Shown here piece by piece: positions 8,751 to 17,564 of a stretch of DNA of 43,792 nt. A model generated the notes under the pieces. The model searched no databases. It was not told the DNA's origin and was given only the letters and a program-made list of their open reading frames with translations. This stretch comes from Planctomycetaceae bacterium (GTDB lineage: Bacteria; Planctomycetota; Planctomycetia; Planctomycetales; Planctomycetaceae). The stretch spans positions 1 to 43,792 of the forward strand of contig JAQWSQ010000035.1 of assembly GCA_029243145.1 (NCBI GenBank). The letters run 5' to 3'. The number at the start of each line of letters is the position of its first letter. The first letter of the stretch is position 1. The position numbers and the translations under genes were made by a program.

Positions 8751-10040
8751 ATGAAAACGTCTCTTCATCAAAATCTGCAATTCTCTCGAAGCGGACTCAC
8801 TCGTCGGAGTTTCTTGCACTCTGTTTCTGCGACTGCTGCCGCGACTGGTTTCCTCAGCTTGCAGGACATGATGAGTCTGCAAGCGGCCGAATTGCGAAAA
8901 CGGGGCAAGAAAATGATCGTCTTGTGGATGCAGGGAGGACCGAGTCAGTTAGAAACGTTCGATCCGAAATCGAGTACGGACATTAGTGGACCAACGAAGT
9001 CGATCAAGACGGTCATCCCCGGAGTCGAGATCGCACACGCTTGGCCGGAAACAGCCAAGGCTCTTGATAAAGCCACCATCATTCGCTCGATGACCAGTAA
9101 AGAAGGCAATCATCAACGGGCCACTTACCAGATGCATACCGGGTACTTGCCTTCGGGGAGTGTTAAGCATCCCGGTTTGGGAGCAAACCTGGCGACTCAT
9201 CTGGAGACCCCAGATTTTGATTTACCGTCTGTCGTTTCCATCGGTCGGCCAGCCTCGGGATTACATGCCGGTCATTTGGGAATCAATTACGAGCCGTTCA
9301 TTGTCGATCAACCTGGTCAGATGCCTAAAAATGTTGAGCAATCGGTTGAGTCTGCCCGCTATGATCGTCGTCGCAAGTTGCTCAGTCGGGTCGATTCTGA
9401 ATTTACGAATCAGGGAGCGGGTCAGGTTGTCGCCGATCATCAGAAGCTCTACGGGAAAGCCGCGCAGATGGTCCTCAGCAAGAACTTGGCAGCGTTCAAC
9501 TTGGAAGAAGAATCACAAGGGCTAAGAGATTCATACGGTGATACTGATTTTGGTCGCGGTTGTTTGTTGGCACGTCGATTGATTGAAACCGGCGTCCCGT
9601 ATGTCGAAGTGAATCATCGTAACTGGGACACCCATCAGGAGATCTTTGAAGAAACGGATCGTCTGGCCGGAGAGGTCGATCCTGCGTTGGCCACATTATT
9701 AGGTGATTTGCAAACGCGCGGCATGCTGGACGACACGCTGGTTGTCTGGATGGGTGAGTTTGGTCGGACACCTCGCATCAATCCTCGCACTGGTCGCGAC
9801 CACTTCCCCCGAGCGTTTAACGCTCTGCTGGCCGGTGCGGGGGTGCGAGGTGGCCAAGTGATTGGCAGCACCACCAAAGATGGTTCCATGGTGGATGATC
9901 AACCCGTCACAATCGGTGACTTGTTCACGTCCATCTGTCACGCACTCGATGTTGATCCAACCGATGAAACGATCAGCCCATTAGGACGACCGATGAAAAT
10001 CGTGGAAGAGGGGACATTAGTAGAAGGGTTGTTTGGGTAA
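8751..10040 (+). CDS. Tat-exported DUF1501 protein
   Basis: 429 residues. The N-terminus carries a twin-arginine signal, LTRRSFLHSVSATAAATGFL, at about residues 17-36. The mature part shows DUF1501 features: KKMIVLWMQGGPSQLETFDPK near the start, and the alkaline-phosphatase-like C-terminal metal motif TLVVWMGEFGRTPRIN with GRDHFPRAFNALLAG. It is the common genomic partner of DUF1549/DUF1553 proteins and sits 66 bp downstream of one, so the two are probably co-transcribed and act together in the cell envelope. The fold suggests a sulfatase or phosphatase-like hydrolase, but no substrate can be named from sequence. Confidence 0.93.
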   Translation: MKTSLHQNLQFSRSGLTRRSFLHSVSATAAATGFLSLQDMMSLQAAELRKRGKKMIVLWMQGGPSQLETFDPKSSTDISGPTKSIKTVIPGVEIAHAWPETAKALDKATIIRSMTSKEGNHQRATYQMHTGYLPSGSVKHPGLGANLATHLETPDFDLPSVVSIGRPASGLHAGHLGINYEPFIVDQPGQMPKNVEQSVESARYDRRRKLLSRVDSEFTNQGAGQVVADHQKLYGKAAQMVLSKNLAAFNLEEESQGLRDSYGDTDFGRGCLLARRLIETGVPYVEVNHRNWDTHQEIFEETDRLAGEVDPALATLLGDLQTRGMLDDTLVVWMGEFGRTPRINPRTGRDHFPRAFNALLAGAGVRGGQVIGSTTKDGSMVDDQPVTIGDLFTSICHALDVDPTDETISPLGRPMKIVEEGTLVEGLFG

Positions 10041-10057
10041 GCCATCTCAACCAGCGA

Positions 10058-10918
10058 TCAAGATTCGGAACGATCAGTGGAAGCGAAATCTTGTACGGTG
10101 TTTTTCTCTTTACGTTTCTTCTTGGGCTTGGAGCGAGGTCGGAAGTATTTGCGAGATTCGTTGACCACCATTTTGCGAGGGGCCAAACGGCACAGCAATG
10201 ACAGGATGTAGTTCTTCCATCCTACGACGACGTAATGCTTTTTCTTTTCCAGTGAACGCAACGCAATTTTGACGACTTCTTCAGAGGTATGTGCGGATTG
10301 GCCTTTTAACCAACCCGGCACACCGGCAACATTGAAAAAGTCCGTTTCAGTCGGTCCGGGACAAAGCGCCAAGACGGTGATGCCGTAGTCTTTGAACTCG
10401 GCCCATAAGGCTTCACTGAAATGCAGGACATACGCCTTACTGGCGGCATAAGCCGACATATAAGCGACAGGCTGAAAACCGGCAACCGACGCGACGTTAA
10501 TGATGCCGCCGTGCTTTTGTTCGATCATGGGACCGGCGAGTCGATAAGAAAGTTCTGTCAGTGCGGCAATATTTAATTGCACCAGTTGAAAGATTTGTTC
10601 TTGATCGGTATCCGCAAACGTACCGACCTGAGCAAAGCCGGCGTTATTGACTAGCAGTTCGATACTGATGTCTCGTTTGTGGATTTCATCAACCAACTTT
10701 TCGGGGTTGCCGGGAATCGATAAATCGAGCGGAATCACTTCGCAACGTGTGCCATGACGGGTATCGAGTTCGTCGGCAAGTTTTCGCATCTCGTCTTCGC
10801 GACGAGCCGTCAATACGAGGTGCATCCCCAGTCCGGCAAGTCGATGCGCGAACTCTCTGCCGATGCCTGAAGAGGCACCGGTCACCAAAGCCCAGCGTTC
10901 CGCGTATGTGTCCAGCAA
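10058..10918 (-). CDS. short-chain dehydrogenase/reductase (classical SDR, DltE-like)
   Basis: 286 residues. NAD(P)-binding motif TGASSGIG at about residues 15-22, structural NNAG at about 90-93, and the catalytic Tyr-Lys pair in SAYAASKAYV. The LALCPGPTETDF segment after the active site is typical of the COG0300 group of SDRs. The C-terminus ends in a strongly basic tail (KYFRPRSKPKKKRKEK), unusual for an SDR and perhaps an interaction surface. The substrate cannot be inferred. It converges with the DUF1501 gene, with 17 bases between the stops, and diverges from nnrE. Confidence 0.88.
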   Translation of the reverse strand: MLDTYAERWALVTGASSGIGREFAHRLAGLGMHLVLTARREDEMRKLADELDTRHGTRCEVIPLDLSIPGNPEKLVDEIHKRDISIELLVNNAGFAQVGTFADTDQEQIFQLVQLNIAALTELSYRLAGPMIEQKHGGIINVASVAGFQPVAYMSAYAASKAYVLHFSEALWAEFKDYGITVLALCPGPTETDFFNVAGVPGWLKGQSAHTSEEVVKIALRSLEKKKHYVVVGWKNYILSLLCRLAPRKMVVNESRKYFRPRSKPKKKRKEKNTVQDFASTDRSES

Positions 10919-11109
10919 AAGGCCCGAACTCCCAGAAGAATCACCAATTTGACGACTCTCAAAACTATAACATATCGGGACTTCGGGAAAAAGAGGTTGT
11001 CTATTGATTTCGATTGTTCGCGGACTGATTGTTGATTTGGTCTCATGATCGTTTAGGGTGAGTGACTGTCGAATGTTGTCTTAAACTCTCCAGATATCCA
11101 AGAGTCATC

Positions 11110-11793
11110 ATGAACACAATTCCCACGTTAACTCGCGACGAAGTTCGCAATGTGGACCGTGTGGCCATTGAACAGTTGGGGCTCCCCGGCATTGCCCTCA
11201 TGGAAAATGCCGGCCGTGGTGCGGCAGAGTTATTGCTGAGTCAAAACAATGTGCAACGTGTCGTGATCTGTGCAGGAGGTGGTAACAATGGTGGGGACGG
11301 ATTTGTCATCGCCCGACATTTGATGCTGGCTGGTTGCCAAGTCGAAGTGTGGCTTTTGTCGCCGGTTGGAAAGTTGGCAGGAGACGCCTTGATCAATTAT
11401 CGGGTGGCATCGCGTTTGGGAATTCCGATTCAGGAATGTTCGGCTGAAGAGATTGGTGCTTCGTTTGAGAGGTCGCTTGAAGAGTCGGACTGGATTGTCG
11501 ATGCGTTATGCGGGACGGGGTTAAGTTCACAAGTTCGGCCTGCTTTCGTGAGCTTGATTGAGAGAATCAATGCGGCGGAGACTCCTGTGTTTGCGGTCGA
11601 TATTCCGTCGGGATTAGATTGCGATTCTGGTTGTCCGTTGGGGGTGTCCATCAAAGCGGAGATCACAGCGACGTTTGTGGCCATCAAAGCGGGTTTTACA
11701 AATGCAGACGCCCATCAGTGGACCGGTCGTGTGACGGTGATCTCAATCGGTGTTCCGTGGGACTTGGAGAGAACAGCACTTCAGTACGAATAA
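11110..11793 (+). CDS. nnrE: NAD(P)H-hydrate epimerase, stand-alone YjeF N-terminal domain
   Basis: 227 residues. Repairs damaged NAD(P)H hydrates by epimerising the R form so that a dehydratase can act on it. Family motifs seen: LMENAGRGAAE, GGGNNGGDGFVIARHL (phosphate-binding loop), DALCGTGL and AVDIPSGLDCDSG. The ATG at 11110 is chosen; a GTG frame extends to 11062 but adds unrelated residues. The dehydratase domain often fused C-terminally (NnrD) is absent, so that activity must be encoded elsewhere. The Crp/Fnr regulator follows after 110 bp. Confidence 0.9.
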   Translation: MNTIPTLTRDEVRNVDRVAIEQLGLPGIALMENAGRGAAELLLSQNNVQRVVICAGGGNNGGDGFVIARHLMLAGCQVEVWLLSPVGKLAGDALINYRVASRLGIPIQECSAEEIGASFERSLEESDWIVDALCGTGLSSQVRPAFVSLIERINAAETPVFAVDIPSGLDCDSGCPLGVSIKAEITATFVAIKAGFTNADAHQWTGRVTVISIGVPWDLERTALQYE

Positions 11794-11842
11794 TTGAGCT
11801 TAGTTTTTCTGCGGGTTGCTTGAAAGCCTCCAGATGCGTATT

Positions 11843-11859
11843 GTTAAGCGTGAGTTAAC
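11843..11859. promoter_or_regulatory. palindrome upstream of the Crp/Fnr gene, candidate operator
   Basis: GTTAA-N7-TTAAC forms a perfect inverted repeat 45 bp before the Crp/Fnr start codon. A second overlapping dyad, AGCG-N8-CGCT, lies at 11847-11862. A weak promoter-like pair (TTGCTT at 11816, TATTGT at 11839, 17-bp spacing) overlaps its left edge, so a protein bound here could repress. It is not a standard Crp (TGTGA-N6-TCACA) or Fnr (TTGAT-N4-ATCAA) site. Autoregulation is a guess. Confidence 0.3.
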
Positions 11860-11903
11860 GCTCTGAGATTTCCGGGTCGTTAGATTTCTGATGTGGGCCA
11901 TTC

Positions 11904-12614
11904 ATGGAAGACAAGTTCTGGTTTCTGAAGCAGTGCAGTCTGTTTGAGAAACTCTCTCCCAGTCAGATCGAACAGGTCGAGTCTCAATCGAGGATGCGAA
12001 AGTTCACCAAAGCATCGCTCGTTTACCTGCCGTCCGATCAAAGTGATTCTGTGCTTTTGCTGATATCGGGTCGGATCAAACTCTATCATTTGACGCCGGA
12101 TGGCAAACAAGCATTGTTGGCTCTAATTGATCCGGGGGAGTTATTCGGAGAATTGGCGATTTTGGAGGGGGGAACTCGAGAAGAGTTCGCGGAAGCGATG
12201 GAAGCGTCACAAGTGGTTGCCATCCCACGTAACGTGATCCACAAATTGATGGAAAGTCACGCGGAAGTTTCTCTGGGTGTCACTCGTTTGCTCGGTTTGC
12301 GCAGGCGGAGAGTCGAACGCCGGTTGAAGTCTTTGTTGTTTCGTTCCAACCGGGAACGATTGGTTCATTTGCTCGTCGAGTTACTGGAAAAATACGGCGA
12401 GCAGGAAGCCGAGGGGGTGCGGATTGCGATCCGATTGTCGCATCAGGATTTGGCAAACATCATAGGCAGTACCCGAGAAACGGTGACCGTGTTGTTGGGA
12501 GAGCTGGGGTATGATCGCCTGTTATTGATCAAAAAACGGAAGATTTATGTTCCTAATCCCGCTCGACTGGCAGAAAGTATTGGTCTCGCCGCTCCCGTGA
12601 TACCGACTGAATAA
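11904..12614 (+). CDS. Crp/Fnr-family transcription regulator
   Basis: 236 residues. The N-terminal cyclic-nucleotide-binding beta-roll covers about residues 8-125 (LLISGRIKLYHLTPDGKQAL, then LIDPGELFGELAILEGG). The C-terminal HTH_Crp domain covers about 150-225, with RLSHQDLANIIGSTRETVTV as helix-turn-helix and recognition helix. The cNMP site lacks the canonical Arg-Ser pair of CRP after FGELAIL, so cAMP binding is doubtful. No N-terminal Cys cluster for an FNR Fe-S centre is present. A small membrane protein with an anti-sigma-type zinc motif follows after 104 bp. Confidence 0.92.
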   Translation: MEDKFWFLKQCSLFEKLSPSQIEQVESQSRMRKFTKASLVYLPSDQSDSVLLLISGRIKLYHLTPDGKQALLALIDPGELFGELAILEGGTREEFAEAMEASQVVAIPRNVIHKLMESHAEVSLGVTRLLGLRRRRVERRLKSLLFRSNRERLVHLLVELLEKYGEQEAEGVRIAIRLSHQDLANIIGSTRETVTVLLGELGYDRLLLIKKRKIYVPNPARLAESIGLAAPVIPTE

Positions 12615-12718
12615 TAACAGTCAGCCGAGTTTGTGAGTCATTTCACAGACAAGACTTGGCAGAATACCGATATTAAAATGACTACGTTTTTTGAGACAGG
12701 CTGCAGGAGTTGATTATC

Positions 12719-13144
12719 ATGACGAATCAAAACTCGATCCCCGATCCACAAACCGATGAACAATCTTGGAAACCCTGCGATCAAGGCGCGATTATGAGCT
12801 TAGTCAAACGGCTCAAGCAACAACGCCAAATAAAGCGTGTCAAACAAGTTGCCATCACGGCGACTTGTGTGCTGGTGGGTTTATTCGTCGGTAATCAGTT
12901 TTTGTCCTCGCCACAAAGTCTCTCACATGATCGAGTGGAAGAGCTGGCGCAATCATTCATCAATGGTGAACTCGATGCCGAGAAGACTAAATTGGTGGAA
13001 GCGCATATTGCGAAATGTCCGCGGTGTGAGCATCTGTTAGAAGAACGGGCACTGAAACAAAGCCAGGCACGATTGGTCATGCCCGACAATTCAGTCGTGA
13101 TGATCAATTTCCCTCAAGGACCACTTGTCGCATCGACTCGTTAA
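12719..13144 (+). CDS. single-pass membrane protein with an anti-sigma-type zinc motif after the membrane segment
   Basis: 141 residues. The ATG at 12719 has CAGGAG nine bases upstream. Residues 1-42 are polar and end in a basic patch (KRLKQQRQIKRVKQ), which by the positive-inside rule should be cytoplasmic. Residues 43-62 form one membrane segment. Residues 70-110 contain the putative-zinc-finger pattern of anti-sigma factors: DRVEELAQSFINGELDAEKT, then H96-X3-C100-X2-C103. In ordinary ZAS anti-sigma factors this motif lies N-terminal to the membrane segment, in the cytoplasm; here it would be outside. It may be a co-transcribed partner of the Crp/Fnr gene. The last four bases overlap the convergent radical SAM gene. 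Confidence 0.75.
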   Translation: MTNQNSIPDPQTDEQSWKPCDQGAIMSLVKRLKQQRQIKRVKQVAITATCVLVGLFVGNQFLSSPQSLSHDRVEELAQSFINGELDAEKTKLVEAHIAKCPRCEHLLEERALKQSQARLVMPDNSVVMINFPQGPLVASTR

Positions 13145-14031
13145 CTTGTCGATTGCGGTTCGGTGGGGCGGCCATAATACCCTTCAACGTTTAAGCCAGT
13201 TCGCTCTCGGACTGTGGCGACAATCTGATCGACTTCTTCATCATCCAAACTGGCGACATAGCTCTCTGCCGGTGACCGGGCAACCGTATAGATCTGAATC
13301 AACTTTAATTGACCGCCCGATGTGATGATTTCATTCAGGCGGTCGCAGTAAGATTCGATTTCGTTCTCTTCGGGAGGATGACCATTGACGCGCATAAACA
13401 GCGATTGAATGACGAGCGGACGAATCTTCGCCGCATCGCGAATGTTGTCGAGGATCTGTTGGAACGGAATTTTGGTCCGTTCAATCAGATGATAATACTC
13501 TTCGGTCCCAGCATCGAGTTTCGCCCAGACTTCTCCATTGTTGTCGTCCATCAGTTCGAGAGCATGTTGGACCACCGGGCGATGAAACATGCTGGCATTC
13601 GTGATCAGGACCAGCTTGGTTTCTGAGAGTTCGTGTTTTTCCTTGAGAGCGGCGACTTGCGAAATGATGTCATCAAAGTTGCGATAGGTGGTTGGCTCTC
13701 CATCGCCCGAAAACGCGATGTCATTCAGACGTTTCAAATGATCGGGAACATCTGAAAACTTGGGATGACAATAAATCTCTCCCGAAACAATTTGCAATAA
13801 CAGGTCATCCAGCTCTCGCAGCACGCCGGGAAGATCGACAAATGTTGTCTCGGCTTCCACGCGGCGATTCACCTGACAATAGATGCAGTCGAAGTTGCAG
13901 ATTTTGTCGGGGTTGAGATTGACCCCCAGAGATAGCCCTTTACTGCGACGAGACAAAACTGGGTAGACGTACCGGTTGCGTTCGAACTTTCGGGAGTGGT
14001 CAGAGTGAAGTGGTGTGACGGAATCGTTCAT
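13141..14031 (-). CDS. radical SAM protein (COG0731-like Fe-S oxidoreductase)
   Basis: 296 residues. The [4Fe-4S] radical SAM motif CNFDCIYC (CxxxCxxC) is at about residues 47-54, preceded by SKGLSLGVNLNPDKI. FSGDGEPTTY is the GGE-like SAM-binding motif found in this group. The VLITNASMFHRPVV and EVWAKLDAGTEEYY segments resemble the wybutosine-synthesis-like radical SAM group that also occurs in bacteria without wybutosine. The reaction is not known. It is the last gene of the polyphosphate operon (50 bp after ppk2). Its stop overlaps that of the convergent ZAS-like gene by four bases. Confidence 0.88.
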   Translation of the reverse strand: MNDSVTPLHSDHSRKFERNRYVYPVLSRRSKGLSLGVNLNPDKICNFDCIYCQVNRRVEAETTFVDLPGVLRELDDLLLQIVSGEIYCHPKFSDVPDHLKRLNDIAFSGDGEPTTYRNFDDIISQVAALKEKHELSETKLVLITNASMFHRPVVQHALELMDDNNGEVWAKLDAGTEEYYHLIERTKIPFQQILDNIRDAAKIRPLVIQSLFMRVNGHPPEENEIESYCDRLNEIITSGGQLKLIQIYTVARSPAESYVASLDDEEVDQIVATVRERTGLNVEGYYGRPTEPQSTS

Positions 14032-14081
14032 GGAAGCGGGGTGGAAAGAGTTAGGTCGTCCAGTGAGACACGCAAACGGTC

Positions 14082-14891
14082 TTAGGGTTCATCAAGATTG
14101 AAGTCCTCCGGTTCCCAATCGATGGTGGGATACTGAGGATTCATGTCCCGTAGCGTTTCGACAATCGTTTTACAGATGATCCAGTTACGATACCATTTCT
14201 GGTCTGAGGGAATGGCAAACCAGGGCGCGTCTTTCGTACTGCATTTCTCCAAGGCATCCTCGTAGGCCTTTTGATACTTTGCCCAGTGTTTGCGATGTTC
14301 TAGATCGTGGGGCGAAAACTTCCAGCGTTTATCAGGATTCTCGAGTCGTGCGCGGAATCGTTCCATTTGCTCTTCGGGAGAAATGTGGAGGAAAAACTTG
14401 AGGATGCGCGTGTTGTTATGTGTGAGCAGTGACTCGAATTGATTGATCAGTTCGTACCGTTCGGACCAGATTTCTTGGGGGGCAATTTTTTCCACACGAA
14501 CAACCAAGACATCTTCATAGTGGGAGCGATTGAAGATGCCGATCATACCGCGACCGGGTGCTTCGCGATGTATCCGCCATAGAAAGTCTTGTTTGAGTTC
14601 TCGTTCAGAGGGTTGTTTGAAAGAGGCGACCTGCACTCCCTGCGGGTTGACGCCACTAAAAACGTGGCGGATTGTGCCATCTTTTCCACCCGTGTCCATG
14701 GCCTGTAATACGACCAGTAAAGACTGTTTCCCCTCGGTATAAAGCTTGCGTTGTAATTCGACAAGTTCCAGTCGCAAATCTTGAAGCTCGGCCTCGGCTT
14801 GTTCACGATTTTCGTGAAAGTCTTTTCCGCGTGTGGAAAAATCTTTGAGATGGGATTTTTTCCCGGGAGGGACAAGATGCGGATGTGGCAT
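14082..14891 (-). CDS. ppk2: polyphosphate kinase 2 family protein, class III-like (nucleotide phosphorylation from polyphosphate)
   Basis: 269 residues, a single PPK2 domain. Walker A loop AMDTGGKDGTI at about residues 64-74, the lid-side stretch GVNPQGVQVASFKQPSE, and Walker B-like IGIFNRSHYEDVLVVRV. The combination of length, DTGGKDGT and NPQGV resembles the group of PPK2 enzymes called class III, which use polyphosphate to phosphorylate AMP and ADP. The class assignment is by resemblance; AMP versus ADP preference cannot be read from sequence alone. It starts five bases after the sixA stop, within the polyphosphate operon. Confidence 0.92.
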   Translation of the reverse strand: MPHPHLVPPGKKSHLKDFSTRGKDFHENREQAEAELQDLRLELVELQRKLYTEGKQSLLVVLQAMDTGGKDGTIRHVFSGVNPQGVQVASFKQPSERELKQDFLWRIHREAPGRGMIGIFNRSHYEDVLVVRVEKIAPQEIWSERYELINQFESLLTHNNTRILKFFLHISPEEQMERFRARLENPDKRWKFSPHDLEHRKHWAKYQKAYEDALEKCSTKDAPWFAIPSDQKWYRNWIICKTIVETLRDMNPQYPTIDWEPEDFNLDEP

Positions 14892-14896
14892 AAAAT

Positions 14897-15421
14897 TTAC
14901 TCAGGTTGCGGTGATGTTTCTGTGGTTTCTCCGTCGAGCTCTTTGGGTTTCCACAAGTTTTCGTAATTCTGTACGAGATTCAATTTGAGTTCTGACCAGC
15001 GATTGATATTGAGCGAGTAGTGGGCAATGGCGGTGGTGCAGAACTCCACGAAATCTGCCGACCACTGAAACACTAACTCTTCCAGACCGGGGTTATGGCC
15101 GACGATCATTAATGAATCGTGATCGTCATCGGTGTCGCGAATGACACGCACAATCGTTTTAGGAAGGGCATGGTACAGTTCGTCGCGGAGTTCCAGTTCG
15201 GGAGGTTCGGGAAACTCACTGAGGAGGAGTTCGCCCGTGGCATGAGCACGCTCAGCGGTGGACGAAACAATCAGCGAGGGGATCAAATGCTGTTCTCGCA
15301 AATGTTGTCCCATTCGCAATGCGGCTCTTTGTCCGCGTCGTTTGAGGGGACGATCGAAATCGGAAAGATCTTTGTCTCTCCAACTCGATTTGGCATGTCG
15401 CATCAGCAGCAATTGTTTCAC
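14897..15421 (-). CDS. sixA: SixA-type phosphohistidine phosphatase
   Basis: 174 residues, the usual SixA size. The histidine phosphatase motif LLLMRHAKSSW has catalytic His9 at the N-terminus. It is followed by DFDRPLKRRGQRAALRMG and, later, MIVGHNPGLEELV, which supplies the second catalytic His. E. coli SixA removes phosphate from phosphohistidine on the PTS-Ntr protein NPr. It lies between ppk1 and ppk2 with gaps of two and five bases, so it is almost certainly translated with them. PPK1 works through a phosphohistidine intermediate, which makes a link conceivable, but that is inference. Confidence 0.92.
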   Translation of the reverse strand: MKQLLLMRHAKSSWRDKDLSDFDRPLKRRGQRAALRMGQHLREQHLIPSLIVSSTAERAHATGELLLSEFPEPPELELRDELYHALPKTIVRVIRDTDDDHDSLMIVGHNPGLEELVFQWSADFVEFCTTAIAHYSLNINRWSELKLNLVQNYENLWKPKELDGETTETSPQPE

Positions 15422-15423
15422 GT

Positions 15424-17556
15424 TTACATCCTGTTCGAGTCACTGCCGGGAGCCTGATGAGGCTGAAAAACGGTCCGAGATGTTTGTGAGGCTCGGCTGG
15501 TCGCTTCGCAAGCCTGTCGATACAACACATCCTGGCTGCGCAGCTCTGTTTTATTTCCTCGCCTCAGACGTTTGTATTTTCCATTCGATTTTAACTCATG
15601 CGACTTCACATTGTCTCGAAAATAATTTTTCAAATTCGTCAGTAACCGATTTCGATGATCGTTATCCTCGACGGGAACCATGAGTTCGAGACGGCGGTCG
15701 AGATTTCGTGGCATCCAGTCGGCACTTGAAATATAAACCAGGTCATCGCCACCTTGATGAAAATACAGGACACGAGCGTGTTCGAGGAACCGGTCGATAA
15801 TACTGATGACCTGAATGTTTTCGCTCAAATCCTTCACTCCGGGTCGCAATGCGCACGCTCCGCGGATGTTCAACCGAATTTTGACTCCAGCCCGTGAAGC
15901 GCGATAAAGTGCCTCAATGATTTCCGGGTCAACCAACGTATTGACTTTGGCGATGATTTCCGCTTTTTGTCCCTGCTTTTTTCGTTCGGTTTCTCCGTCG
16001 ATCAATTCGATCAAGCGAGTTCGAATCGTTGTGGGGGCTGCTTCCAATTTACTGTAGAGATGTGGTTGCGAGTAACCGGTGATCGCATACATAAAGCTGG
16101 TGGCATCGGCCCCCAGTTCGTCATCGCTGGTGAATAGGCTGGCGTCGGAATAAAGCCGGGCGGTCGCTTCGTTGTAATTTCCGGTGCCGAAGTGCATATA
16201 ACGACGTATGCCTTGCGGTTCGCGACGAACAACCACGCAAACTTTGGCGTGCGTTTTTAATCCTTGCACACCGTAGATGACTTGAACGCCGGCCTGCTCC
16301 AAGTTCTTGGCCCACTCGATGTTTCGCGCTTCGTCGAATCTGGCTTTGAGTTCGACGACCGCCGTCACATACTTCCCTTTTTTGGCGGCGTTCATCAACG
16401 CTTCAACAATCGGGCTATTGCGCGAGGTGCGGTAGAGAGTTTGTTTGATGGCCAGCACATCGGGGTCGTTAGCCGCTTGCTCGATGAACCTGATGACAGG
16501 CTGGAAACTTTCGTAAGGGTGATACAGTAATATATCTTTTTCCGCAATCAACTCAAAGAGATTGTCGGTACTGCCGATTGCCGCAGACTGTTGAGGAGGC
16601 CAATCTTCGATCTTCAGATGCTCGAAACCAGATAGCCCGACCAATTCCCAGAACGCGGACATATCGAGTGGGCCGGCGACGCGGTAGAGTCCCGCTTTGG
16701 GGAGTTCCAGTTTTGCTGTTAAGATCTCGATTAAATCAGTGGAGACATCGTCCGAGATTTCGAGGCGAATACATTCGCCTTCTTTGCGAGCTTCCAGTAA
16801 GTCTTCCATTTGCGTCATCAGGTCGGCAGCTTGATCCTCGCGTAAACTAACATCGGCATTTCGCGTGAGTCGAAAAGGAACGCATTCTTCAATCGTCTCG
16901 CCAGCAAAGAATTCGTCTGCAAACATCGAGACGATTTCTTCGAGCAGAATGTATTCGTAACCCCCATCTGAGGGGAGGGTGACAAATCGTAATGAGTAGG
17001 AATTGAAGGGGATGAGGGCCAGTTTGGGGATTGGTTGGCCCTCTTCATCGGTCTCGGTAGAGGTTAACCGTACACAGACGCTCAGTGATTCTTGAACGAG
17101 CAAAGGGAACTCCTCATCGAGGATCGCTCGCATCGGAGTCAACACAGCATGGATTTCACTTCGGAAGAGTTCTTTGACAAACCGTAACTGTTTGTCGGAA
17201 AGGTCTTTACTTGTGCGGCGTCGAATGCCGGCTTCGTTCAAGCCGGGTTCTACTTCCGACAGGAAACAGGCCATCTGTTCCTGCACCATTTGTTGTGTGC
17301 GTTCACCGATCTGTTTGAGTTGTGCAGCGGGAGTCAAACCGGAGGGATCAGGTTTGGTGACTCCCCGATTGGCCAGCATGTTCAATCCCCCCACACGCAC
17401 TTTAAAGAATTCGTCGAGGTTGGCGCTGGTGATCGCGAGAAACTTCAAACGTTCCAGTAAGGGGAGCGTTGCATCTCGTGCCTCACCCAAGACTCGAACG
17501 TTAAATTCCAGCCAGCTCAACTCGCGGTTGAAATAATGTTCGGGATTGAGTTCCAT
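15424..17556 (-). CDS. ppk1: polyphosphate kinase 1
   Basis: 710 residues, close to the typical 690-730. Makes polyphosphate from ATP through an autophosphorylated histidine. The N-terminal domain opens with YFNRELSWLEFNVRVLGEA, followed by ITSANLDEFFKVRVGGL. The head domain and the two phospholipase-D-like catalytic domains follow, with LKTHAKVCVVVRRE carrying the phosphorylated His and FLEHARVLYFHQGG the second conserved His, and ISSADWMPRNLDRRLELMVP after it. All these key residues are present. It begins eight bases after ppx and ends two bases before sixA. Confidence 0.97.
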   Translation of the reverse strand: MELNPEHYFNRELSWLEFNVRVLGEARDATLPLLERLKFLAITSANLDEFFKVRVGGLNMLANRGVTKPDPSGLTPAAQLKQIGERTQQMVQEQMACFLSEVEPGLNEAGIRRRTSKDLSDKQLRFVKELFRSEIHAVLTPMRAILDEEFPLLVQESLSVCVRLTSTETDEEGQPIPKLALIPFNSYSLRFVTLPSDGGYEYILLEEIVSMFADEFFAGETIEECVPFRLTRNADVSLREDQAADLMTQMEDLLEARKEGECIRLEISDDVSTDLIEILTAKLELPKAGLYRVAGPLDMSAFWELVGLSGFEHLKIEDWPPQQSAAIGSTDNLFELIAEKDILLYHPYESFQPVIRFIEQAANDPDVLAIKQTLYRTSRNSPIVEALMNAAKKGKYVTAVVELKARFDEARNIEWAKNLEQAGVQVIYGVQGLKTHAKVCVVVRREPQGIRRYMHFGTGNYNEATARLYSDASLFTSDDELGADATSFMYAITGYSQPHLYSKLEAAPTTIRTRLIELIDGETERKKQGQKAEIIAKVNTLVDPEIIEALYRASRAGVKIRLNIRGACALRPGVKDLSENIQVISIIDRFLEHARVLYFHQGGDDLVYISSADWMPRNLDRRLELMVPVEDNDHRNRLLTNLKNYFRDNVKSHELKSNGKYKRLRRGNKTELRSQDVLYRQACEATSRASQTSRTVFQPHQAPGSDSNRM

Positions 17557-17564
17557 GATATGGG

